This document shows, one piece after another, positions 1 to 5,218 of a stretch of DNA of 5,218 nucleotides (within the stretch, counting starts at the first letter, position 1; the number at the start of each line of letters is the position of its first letter). The translations under genes were made by a program, and so were the position numbers. This DNA comes from an uncultured Lachnospiraceae bacterium (lineage in GTDB: Bacteria > Bacillota > Clostridia > Lachnospirales > Lachnospiraceae). The notes under the pieces were generated by a model. It was given only the letters and a program-made list of their open reading frames with translations, was not told the DNA's origin and made no database searches. The stretch spans positions 1 through 5,218 of the forward strand of contig OMRF01000263.1 of NCBI GenBank assembly GCA_900313435.1. The letters run 5' to 3'.

Positions 1-255
1 ATTATTCTCATCATTTTTCTTTTTACCGGGTTTACCAAAGCCAAAGAACTCAAAGATTTTGGAAGTCTTCGACTTTTTCGACTCCACCTTCGGAAGTTCT
101 TTCTTTATGGGTATGATATTCTCATCTTCATCTATTTCGGATTTATCACCGTCAAGGAGATCGTTCATCATTATGGGCTTGGGCTCATTTATTTTGGACT
201 TCTTCTTTGACCCCTTCTTTTTCTCCTTCTTTTCGGGTATGATCTCCATTTCATC
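1..255 (-). repeat. Imperfect duplicated basic unit at the visible C-terminal end
   Basis: Two units of about 42-45 residues share the order acidic patch, IIP, KKE, a Lys-rich run, SK, I. The first copy has EIIPEKKE at 615-622 and SKINE at 631-635. The second has NIIPIKKE at 657-664 and SKIFE at 676-680. The visible sequence ends KKKNDENN, which resembles the acidic DEN lead-in of copy two, so a third unit may begin at the window edge. The units look disordered and strongly basic, which would fit binding to an acidic partner or nucleic acid; that is inference. Confidence 0.5.
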
Positions 256-2088
256 AAGATCGTAGACTTGATCTTCCAGCTCATCCAGATCATTTTTTCC
301 CCTTAGCTTTTTAGATCTTTCTTCAAGCTCGAGGAGCTCAAAATCTAAATTGCCTCTCTTCGGCACCTCTTCAAGGGGGCCCTTGTTGATAATAGCCCCT
401 TCATCCGGAAGGCCTTCAAGGATGAAGTCGTCTTCTTGCTCAACCTCTCCGAGACGCTCAACTCCCGCGATCATCCTAAGAACATCTATAGGAAGATCGT
501 GCCCTCTTGTCACGTCACCAAAGCCCTTCATCATCTTCAATGAAAGGCCAGCGACGCCTGCCGGGCGCTCGTTCTGCTGTTCCTGCTGCCCTTCTTCAGG
601 GTTCTGCTGTTGTTCGTCCTGTTTTGCTCCTTTTTTTCCTTTCTTTCCCTTTTTCTCCGGTTTCTCACCCGGCTTGTACTCTTGCCCGATGACTGTCCCC
701 AGATTTTCAAAGATGAGCCCGCTTGTATCAAAGGGCTTTGCCTGGTTAGCATCAGGAAGGGCTTCCTCCTCGGAGACACCTGCCTCCTCCGCTATCTCCT
801 TGACAAAACTGTTGGCATTCCTGTCAAGGAGCCTGTAGGATAATTCGGCATAGCTTTTAACCTTCTCAAGCGCTTTGTCAAGCTTTGTATAGGTAGTCCT
901 GTAGGCCTTTGACATATCAGTGGCAAGCCCCTCTGCGGACTGCAGGGAGCCTGTGTAATTTCCCTTCGGATCCAATCCCTTCTCCACGATCTGTTTGATG
1001 GAATTCTTCATGGCAAAACCAAGGGAAAGGTGATATCTCATATACTTTTTCTGCTCTTCGTCATAACAGCTGTAGCGGAACACTATGAAGCTGTGCCCGA
1101 AGACGGGGACATATTTCGTGACCTTCTTTTTTGAGATCAGATCATTCTGCTTTGCCTCATACATGGAAACATAGTCGGAAAGCTCTGTATTCAATATCGA
1201 GGCATGAAGCTCTATCACCGGACGTTCCACATCCTGGGGAAACTCCGGTTCTTCCTTGTCCGCGGCCTTTCTGTCCGGGCCGTCAAGGACTGCAAAGGTA
1301 TAGGGTTGCTTACGCTTATTCTTCCTAAATTCAAGCAGTTGCTCTATTAACTCATCATCCTCAGGAGCATAGTCCATGAGCTTGTCAGGAACTTCTTCCT
1401 TTTTCTCTTCTTCTTTTTTCTCTTCCTTTTTCTCCTCGAGCTTCTCTTCCTTTTTCTCTTCAGGCTTCTGCTCTTCCAGCTTCTTCTCTTCAAGCTTCTG
1501 CTCATTAAGAGCCTTCTGCTGTTCTTCGTTTACCTTGGGCTGTTCTTCGTTAACCTTCGGCTGCTCTTCATTTACCTTCGCCTTCTCCTTCTCTTCATTA
1601 ACCTTCGGCTCTTTCTCAGCCTCGTCCAAGGCTTTCTTTTCATTGTCCCGGCCAAGGTCTCTTTCCTTTATATCAACCTTCGCGCCCTTGCTCACAAAGG
1701 TGCTCTTCAAGCGGCCGAGCCAACCGAAGGTCTCGTACTGATTCCTCTCCCCGCCATCGATATCAATGACGAGAGCCTGATCCACAAGATCCTGCTTCGG
1801 CTTCGGTTTTTTTTCTTCCTTCTTCTTTTCCTCCTGGTTTTCCTTCTGATCGCCGGGAACGAGTCCGCCGCCAATCTTCACAAACTGGCCGGCCTCTTTT
1901 TCGGAAAGAAACTCAAAAGCCTCTTCCTCTTCTTCCTGATCATTTTCTTTCGCAGGATCTGAGACATCCACGGTCATGGAATAATATTCCTTCTCCGGGA
2001 TGCCGTTTATGTAGACGGTCTCCTCTACATCGATCTCCATATTCTGCATGAACTCAGGCATTTTGTCATATTCAAGTACATCTGACAT
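1..2088 (-). CDS. Large repeat-rich protein with a degenerate papain-like core (C-terminus beyond window)
   Basis: Not a protein I recognise as a whole. The frame stays open for 696 codons from ATG 2088 and runs off the left edge, so the C-terminus is missing. The start is firm: AAGGAGG lies 6 nt upstream, and the AAA+ gene ends 15 nt before it. Layout by residue: 1-50 an ordered-looking N-terminus; 52-56 a Glu run; 81-99 a Lys/Glu/Pro stretch; 110-136 a short hydrophobic-aromatic island (YETFGWLGRL); 157-232 heptad and pentapeptide repeats; about 236-445 a globular core; 470-510 a KKGKKGAK and Gln/Glu-rich linker; 511-610 mixed helical sequence; 612-696 an imperfect duplicated basic unit. 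No signal peptide or membrane segment is visible. The core has GHSF at 331-334, an aromatic-rich strand region to GF at 357-358, and RNANSF at 423-428. This order fits a permuted papain-like fold with the nucleophile Cys replaced by Ala425. Co-expression with an eCIS-type ATPase suggests an adaptor, structural or cargo role; that is inference. Confidence 0.88.
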   Translation of the reverse strand, partial: MSDVLEYDKMPEFMQNMEIDVEETVYINGIPEKEYYSMTVDVSDPAKENDQEEEEEAFEFLSEKEAGQFVKIGGGLVPGDQKENQEEKKKEEKKPKPKQDLVDQALVIDIDGGERNQYETFGWLGRLKSTFVSKGAKVDIKERDLGRDNEKKALDEAEKEPKVNEEKEKAKVNEEQPKVNEEQPKVNEEQQKALNEQKLEEKKLEEQKPEEKKEEKLEEKKEEKKEEEKKEEVPDKLMDYAPEDDELIEQLLEFRKNKRKQPYTFAVLDGPDRKAADKEEPEFPQDVERPVIELHASILNTELSDYVSMYEAKQNDLISKKKVTKYVPVFGHSFIVFRYSCYDEEQKKYMRYHLSLGFAMKNSIKQIVEKGLDPKGNYTGSLQSAEGLATDMSKAYRTTYTKLDKALEKVKSYAELSYRLLDRNANSFVKEIAEEAGVSEEEALPDANQAKPFDTSGLIFENLGTVIGQEYKPGEKPEKKGKKGKKGAKQDEQQQNPEEGQQEQQNERPAGVAGLSLKMMKGFGDVTRGHDLPIDVLRMIAGVERLGEVEQEDDFILEGLPDEGAIINKGPLEEVPKRGNLDFELLELEERSKKLRGKNDLDELEDQVYDLDEMEIIPEKKEKKKGSKKKSKINEPKPIMMNDLLDGDKSEIDEDENIIPIKKELPKVESKKSKTSKIFEFFGFGKPGKKKNDENN
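769..1140 (-). other. Putative permuted papain-like domain lacking its Cys
   Basis: This covers residues about 317-440 of the large protein. Permuted papain-like (LRAT/NlpC-P60-type) domains place the catalytic His first, in a GH-[ST]-F context, and the Cys later in an N-C-x-x-F context before a helix often ending in A-G. Here GHSF (His332, codon 1093-1095) is followed by strand-like sequence ending LSLGF, then helices, then RNANSF and a helix ending in EEAGV. Ala425 (GCC, 814-816) sits where the Cys is expected. The assignment rests on motif order and spacing seen by eye, not on a profile search. If correct, the domain is probably a binding rather than a catalytic module. Confidence 0.4.
1393..1608 (-). 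repeat. Coding heptad and pentapeptide repeats, Lys/Glu-rich
   Basis: Residues 161-190 contain four copies of a [PA]KVNEE[QK] heptad. The last three are directly abutting (171-190), and the first is set off by an EKA spacer. Residues 191-197 (QKALNEQ) look like a decayed fifth copy. From 198 to 232 the pattern changes to pentapeptides of the KLEEK, KLEEQ, KPEEK type and then to KKEEK runs. At DNA level the heptads form 21-bp units with only a few differences, so recent slippage or unequal recombination is likely. The stretch should be extended: a disordered linker or a charged single helix. Confidence 0.85.
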
Positions 2089-2094
2089 ATATGT

Positions 2095-2101
2095 CCTCCT
2101 T
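2095..2101 (-). promoter_or_regulatory. Ribosome binding site of the large protein gene
   Basis: The minus strand reads AAGGAGG, then a 6-nt spacer ACATAT, then ATG at 2088. This is a near-perfect anti-16S match. It overlaps the short gap after the TAG stop of the AAA+ gene (2106-2104), so the large gene has its own strong initiation signal inside the operon. Confidence 0.9.
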
Positions 2102-2103
2102 CA

Positions 2104-4440
2104 CTATGCGAGACCAACCTGATCCGCGTAGGGCTCAAAATCGGACTTTGTGAATACCTTTCCGACCTTGATAAACTCATACTTTATCGCCCTGAGATAA
2201 TGCCTCATGCAGACCTTTCCGGCTGCCGTCTCATCCGCTGCAGCAAGGAAGGCGGCATTCAGGATACAGTTCTTGATATTACCACCGGCAAACTCGTATT
2301 TCTCTGCGAGGAAGCGGAAATCGACATCCTCATCCAGAGGCGTTGTCTTCGGAACAGTAGTTTTCCAGAGCATCTCACGCGTATCGGGATTCGGGAACTG
2401 GAATTCCACTATGTATTTCATCCTTCGGAAGAAGGCGGGATCGATGTTGTGCTTGTAGTTTGTTGCAAGAACGCAGACGCCGTCATAAGCTTCCATCTCC
2501 TGAAGGAGGAGTGCGGTCTTGTTGTTTGCGGAAGCCTGATTTGATCCGCCGTCGTCAGATCGCTTTGCGAAGATGGTATCGCACTCGTCGAAGAAGAGAA
2601 CGACATTACATTTCTTCGCTTCCCTGAATATCATTGACAGCGATTTTTCGGTCTCACCGACATATTTGTCGACGACCTTTGAGATATCCACTCGATAAAG
2701 TTCAAGGTTCAATTCATGCGCCAGAACCTGCGCCATCATTGATTTACCGGTACCGGGAGCACCGAACAAAAGAACCGTAAGTCCTCTTCCATAAGGGTAC
2801 TTTCTTGTATAATTCCAGTCATCGTAGACCTGCTTCTTGAAGTTCATCTGCTCAATCGCGTGGGTAATGGTCTCTCTCTGATCCTCGTTCATGACGATGT
2901 CATCGAAGCCGAACTTCGCCTCGACTCTTGAGGCCTTCTGCGAAAGCTCGGAGGACATCTGGTTGTTGCAGCCCTTGAAAAGATTGGCTCTCGTGATAAC
3001 CGCATTCTTTTCCATGGTCGCGAAGGATCTCCCGGCGCGGAGCGCTCCGTGGATCTTTCCGGGGGTAAAGAGGAACTTGTTCGACATCTCCCTGACGTCG
3101 CAGTCCGTGTCGAGTTTGAAGTCCTTTCCGAAGTACTCCCAGCAGGCTATCCTCTCCTCGTTGGTCGGGGTCGGAAGCGAAAGTGCTGTGAACTCGGACT
3201 TTGTGACCTCACGAAGATCTATCGCCTCCTTGCTCATGGCAAAGACCGTAACATCCTTCTCCGTAAGCTTCGCGAAGGCAAGATCCATATAGCCCTCAAA
3301 CTTTTCCTTTTCCTCCTGTGAATAGGAGAGCTCGGTAAGACAGCACACGGAATCGGTAAGGATGCACTCTCTCGTCACTGCCCAAAGCGCCTTCTCAACG
3401 AAACGGAAATCGTATGAAAAGAGCTTTTTGCAGTTCATCGCTATGGCATGAAGGTTCTTTTCCTTGCAGAAATGCTTTACAAAAAATCTTCTTCCGCTTC
3501 CCTCATCGCCCTGATAAAAGAATATCCGAACGCCGTCATCATAGCTTATCTTCATGGCGTCAAGGACATTCCCGTTCGCGAGGACGGGATCTAATTCCTC
3601 TCCATCCTTTGTAAGCATCGAAAAGAACCTCTCGAAGTTTTCATCAAGCTTCATGGGGTTCTTTCCAAAAAGAAAATCTATGATCCTCTTGTCCGGAGAA
3701 ACAGGGGTAGAAAAAGGCATATTGTCCCTTACCTCAAGAGACAATACCGGAAGGAGCTGTTCGATGCATGTAGACATTTCACCATAGGATCTGGTGACAG
3801 AGAAATCGTTTTGATAATAGAGCCTCGCAGCCGACTCAACAGTAGGACTCGACAGCGCGCCGTTTTCGTTGATGACCTGGAATACTCCGGCATAATCCGT
3901 CTGGGTAGATGAAAGAAGTCCCGTTGAAAAACAAAAAAGAGTGAAGTCATCCCATTTCAGCTTTTCCGAAAGTTCAAAAAGCGGAAGGGAAACTCCCTCT
4001 TTAAGGGCAAGAGCGGCCCTTTCTTTTATGAATTCTATCCGCTGCTCGGTAGTAAGGGCAGCCGCAGTCTTTTCGATGCTTTCTTCTTTTTCCTCTTCTT
4101 CGTTATTGCCGGTCATGGAAGCAAAGAGACTTAAGAGTTCCTCGTCTATTTCGAAGTCGTCATCCTCTGTTTCCTCTTCTTCCTGGGCTTTCTTTTCCTC
4201 CTTTGAGTCTTCCTCTTCGGATGATTGGAAGCTCATAAGCTTTTCTTTAGCCACATCGGAGGCCACCTCTATGTCGGGATAGAGAACATTCTTATAACCG
4301 CCCTGTCCGGAGGCAAAGACGGTCTTCATCTTTGTGATATGAGAATCGATGGTGATATTCACGCAGTCAAAGATATACTGCATGAATTCATTGTAATCTT
4401 TAAAAGGCTTCTTTCTGAGCTTTTCGTCATACTTGTCCAT
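2104..4440 (-). CDS. AAA+ ATPase of the contractile-injection-system type (Afp15/PVC15-like)
   Basis: A 778-residue ATPase, probably a ring-forming remodelling or assembly factor in the cytoplasm. From residue 1: an N-terminal extension (1-75); two acidic clusters (75-99 and 113-121); a winged-helix-like region (about 125-290) containing the SPTVESAARL and SPDKRIIDFLFG segments typical of eCIS ATPases; a first AAA module with a degenerate P-loop, GDEGSGRR (311-318), in which Arg replaces the Walker Lys and no acidic Walker B is evident; and a second, intact module. The intact module has Walker A GAPGTGKS (560-567), a KYVGETEKSL pore-side segment (592-601), Walker B VVLFFDECD (613-621), sensor 1 LATN (658-661), Arg fingers RR (672-673) and sensor 2 AGGNIKN (718-724). 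The start at 4440 has AAGGAG at a 6-nt spacing. ATG 4443 is adjacent and possible; ATG 4479 has no ribosome site and would lengthen the overlap. The gene overlaps the 91-residue gene by 14 nt and lies 15 nt before the large protein gene. The family call is from recalled motifs; the exact cellular role is not established. Confidence 0.9.
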   Translation of the reverse strand: MDKYDEKLRKKPFKDYNEFMQYIFDCVNITIDSHITKMKTVFASGQGGYKNVLYPDIEVASDVAKEKLMSFQSSEEEDSKEEKKAQEEEETEDDDFEIDEELLSLFASMTGNNEEEEKEESIEKTAAALTTEQRIEFIKERAALALKEGVSLPLFELSEKLKWDDFTLFCFSTGLLSSTQTDYAGVFQVINENGALSSPTVESAARLYYQNDFSVTRSYGEMSTCIEQLLPVLSLEVRDNMPFSTPVSPDKRIIDFLFGKNPMKLDENFERFFSMLTKDGEELDPVLANGNVLDAMKISYDDGVRIFFYQGDEGSGRRFFVKHFCKEKNLHAIAMNCKKLFSYDFRFVEKALWAVTRECILTDSVCCLTELSYSQEEKEKFEGYMDLAFAKLTEKDVTVFAMSKEAIDLREVTKSEFTALSLPTPTNEERIACWEYFGKDFKLDTDCDVREMSNKFLFTPGKIHGALRAGRSFATMEKNAVITRANLFKGCNNQMSSELSQKASRVEAKFGFDDIVMNEDQRETITHAIEQMNFKKQVYDDWNYTRKYPYGRGLTVLLFGAPGTGKSMMAQVLAHELNLELYRVDISKVVDKYVGETEKSLSMIFREAKKCNVVLFFDECDTIFAKRSDDGGSNQASANNKTALLLQEMEAYDGVCVLATNYKHNIDPAFFRRMKYIVEFQFPNPDTREMLWKTTVPKTTPLDEDVDFRFLAEKYEFAGGNIKNCILNAAFLAAADETAAGKVCMRHYLRAIKYEFIKVGKVFTKSDFEPYADQVGLA

Positions 4441-4702
4441 CATCGTCTCCTTCGATATGGAATACCGCCTGCCTGTCAAAGACGCTTCTTGTCCTGTTTA
4501 TGGCCTTCTCGTCAAATACGCTAAAAAAGGCGCTCTTCTTTTCTGTAATGGAAACAGGTCTTTCCCACTTCTTGTATGTTAAGGTCTCCTCTTCATAGTC
4601 GACGGCATTCATGTCAGGGCCATGCTCTTTTTCGTCCTTCTTGCGATTCTCATCACGGTTCTTTCTGTAAAGACCGTTGTCAAGGACATCATCGCCTCTC
4701 AT
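4427..4702 (-). CDS. Small charged soluble protein, unknown function
   Basis: A 91-residue protein I do not recognise. Residues 1-30 are very polar and mixed-charge (RKNRDENRKKDEKEH), so probably disordered. The rest is more ordered, with aromatic residues (DYEEETLTYKKWERP at 35-49), and ends in an acidic tail (GDDDGQV). Two copies of an SVFD-x-x-A motif sit 12 residues apart (61-67 and 73-79), suggesting a small internal duplication or two matching binding turns. There is no signal peptide, membrane segment or Cys. The ATG at 4702 overlaps the TGA of the FtsE-like gene as ATGA, a classic coupling junction, and its 3' end overlaps the AAA+ gene by 14 nt. This double overlap, with no ORF of similar quality on the other strand, supports it as a real gene. 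A role as an adaptor for the following ATPase is possible but only inferred from position. Confidence 0.75.
   Translation of the reverse strand: MRGDDVLDNGLYRKNRDENRKKDEKEHGPDMNAVDYEEETLTYKKWERPVSITEKKSAFFSVFDEKAINRTRSVFDRQAVFHIEGDDDGQV
4447..4452 (-). promoter_or_regulatory. Ribosome binding site that fixes the AAA+ start
   Basis: The minus strand reads AAGGAG, then ACG, then ATGATG. The first ATG (4443) is only 3 nt away, while the second (4440) is 6 nt away, which is better placed. The in-frame ATG at 4479 lies upstream of this site and so would not use it. The site lies inside the 3' end of the 91-residue gene, so the two genes are likely translationally coupled. Confidence 0.8.
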
Positions 4703-5218
4703 GGAATCTGTGAACCTCCCAGCGCAACTTCCCTGTATTTCAATCCCTTCGCTGACTCAAGGTCATGAGTCGCAACCACTACAGCGGTTCCCTGCATGCT
4801 GATAAGTGAAAAAAGCTTCATTATGTCTTTTGAATGATCCGGATCGATATTTCCGGTAGGCTCATCACAAAGGAGCACCTTGGGACTGTTCAGAAGTGCT
4901 CTTGCTATACATACCTTCTGTTTCTCCCCACCGGAAAGAGTGTCGGGCATCCTCTTATGAAAAAGCTCCATCCCTGTGAGACGGAGCATTGAAGACGCCT
5001 TTTTCTCAAAATCCTTTTTTGAGAGGCCGTTTATATGCCGGACCAGCTCAAGATTCTGCCAGACAGTCCGGTCCGAAAGCAGCCTGAAATCCTGAAAGAC
5101 AATGCCGACCTTTTTCCTGTAATCGGGAAGGTCCAATGCGGAAAATTCAGCTATATCCTTTCCCTCAAAAAGAATCTTCCCGGAATCGGGCGAAAGTTCC
5201 CTTGATATGAGCTTGATC
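4699..5218 (-). CDS. FtsE-like ABC transporter ATP-binding subunit (N-terminus beyond window)
   Basis: This is an ATP-hydrolysing ABC subunit that would sit on the cytoplasmic face of a membrane partner. The visible 172 residues begin just after the P-loop (IKLISREL), so about 45 residues, including Walker A, are missing by comparison with Bacillus FtsE. Seen here: Q-loop VFQDFRLL (Gln42 of the visible part), signature LSGGE (94-98), Walker B VLLCDEPTG (114-122), D-loop GNIDP, and H-loop ATHD (His151). The FQDFRLL segment and the REL-x-P-D-S-G-K-I lead-in are typical of FtsE, which pairs with FtsX to control cell-wall hydrolases in division or sporulation. The C-terminus, ALGGSQIP, stops roughly ten residues short of usual FtsE proteins. 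No ftsX follows; a small soluble gene overlaps the stop instead. It may be a divergent or relocated FtsE, a LolD/MacB-type ATPase, or a paralogue specific to this locus. The start lies upstream of 5218. Confidence 0.9.
   Translation of the reverse strand, partial: IKLISRELSPDSGKILFEGKDIAEFSALDLPDYRKKVGIVFQDFRLLSDRTVWQNLELVRHINGLSKKDFEKKASSMLRLTGMELFHKRMPDTLSGGEKQKVCIARALLNSPKVLLCDEPTGNIDPDHSKDIMKLFSLISMQGTAVVVATHDLESAKGLKYREVALGGSQIP
4715..4720 (-). promoter_or_regulatory. Weakly placed ribosome binding site at the ATGA junction
   Basis: The minus strand has GGGAGG 12 nt before ATG 4702, which is longer than the usual 5-9 nt. With the 4-nt ATGA overlap, the 91-residue gene is probably started mostly by ribosomes finishing the FtsE-like gene, which would keep the two products in fixed ratio. 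Confidence 0.5.

Noticed and set aside
350..838. Plus-strand 162-residue open frame
   Set aside because: It lies fully inside the continuous minus-strand reading frame and has Cys/Ser/Phe-rich low-complexity content typical of a shadow frame.
1519..1608. Possible CRISPR-like or other noncoding repeat array
   Set aside because: The units are 21 bp, in frame, directly abutting with no unique spacers of constant length, and encode a peptide heptad.
1376..1741. Plus-strand open frame rich in Ser and Phe
   Set aside because: It is the complement of the Lys/Glu repeats of the large minus-strand protein (AAG/GAG codons read backwards give CTT/CTC/TTC). It has no ribosome site and no domain.
2089..2103. 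Promoter or terminator between the AAA+ gene and the large protein gene
   Set aside because: The gap is only 15 nt and is filled by a ribosome binding site; no hairpin or T-run is present.
2200..2544. Plus-strand 114-residue open frame
   Set aside because: It is antisense to the best-conserved part of the AAA+ gene (sensor 1 to sensor 2), so the minus-strand reading is clearly the real one.
4441..4479. Upstream ATG giving a 791-residue AAA+ protein
   Set aside because: There is no ribosome site before 4479, whereas AAGGAG stands 6 nt before ATG 4440. The longer form would also deepen the overlap with the 91-residue gene.

Overview
The window is a tightly packed block of four genes, all on the minus strand, so they are transcribed from high to low coordinates. 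Both end genes are cut by the window edges. There is no gene-free stretch: the largest gap is 15 nt, and the other two junctions are overlaps of 4 and 14 nt. I see no promoter, terminator, RNA gene, CRISPR array or insertion sequence. The block is most simply read as the inside of one operon that starts upstream of 5218 and continues past position 1.

In transcription order the genes are: (1) 5218-4699, the C-terminal three quarters of an FtsE-like ABC ATPase; (2) 4702-4427, a 91-residue charged soluble protein I do not recognise; (3) 4440-2104, a 778-residue AAA+ ATPase with a winged-helix-like N-terminal half, a degenerate first AAA module and an intact second one. This is the architecture of the ATPase that accompanies phage-tail-like extracellular contractile injection systems (eCIS; Afp15/PVC15 type). 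(4) 2088 to beyond 1, a protein of at least 696 residues made of long Lys/Glu-rich disordered stretches around one globular core. The core looks like a circularly permuted papain-like (NlpC/P60/LRAT-type) domain in which the expected catalytic Cys is Ala.

The source is probably a Firmicute, likely a clostridial or Lachnospiraceae-like anaerobe. The reasons are strong AAGGAG(G) ribosome sites, mid-range GC, an FtsE-like protein close in sequence to the Bacillus type, and Lys/Glu-rich proteins. The assignment to order is inference.

My working reading is that this is an accessory part of a contractile injection locus. The AAA+ protein would act in assembly, remodelling or cargo handling, and the large disordered protein would be a system-specific partner, adaptor or cargo. 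The small protein and the FtsE-like ATPase are co-translated with it. No sheath, tube, spike or baseplate gene lies in this window, so the eCIS link rests on the ATPase family alone. The unusual points are the FtsE-like ATPase with no FtsX after it, the inactivated papain-like core, and the repeat-rich linkers.
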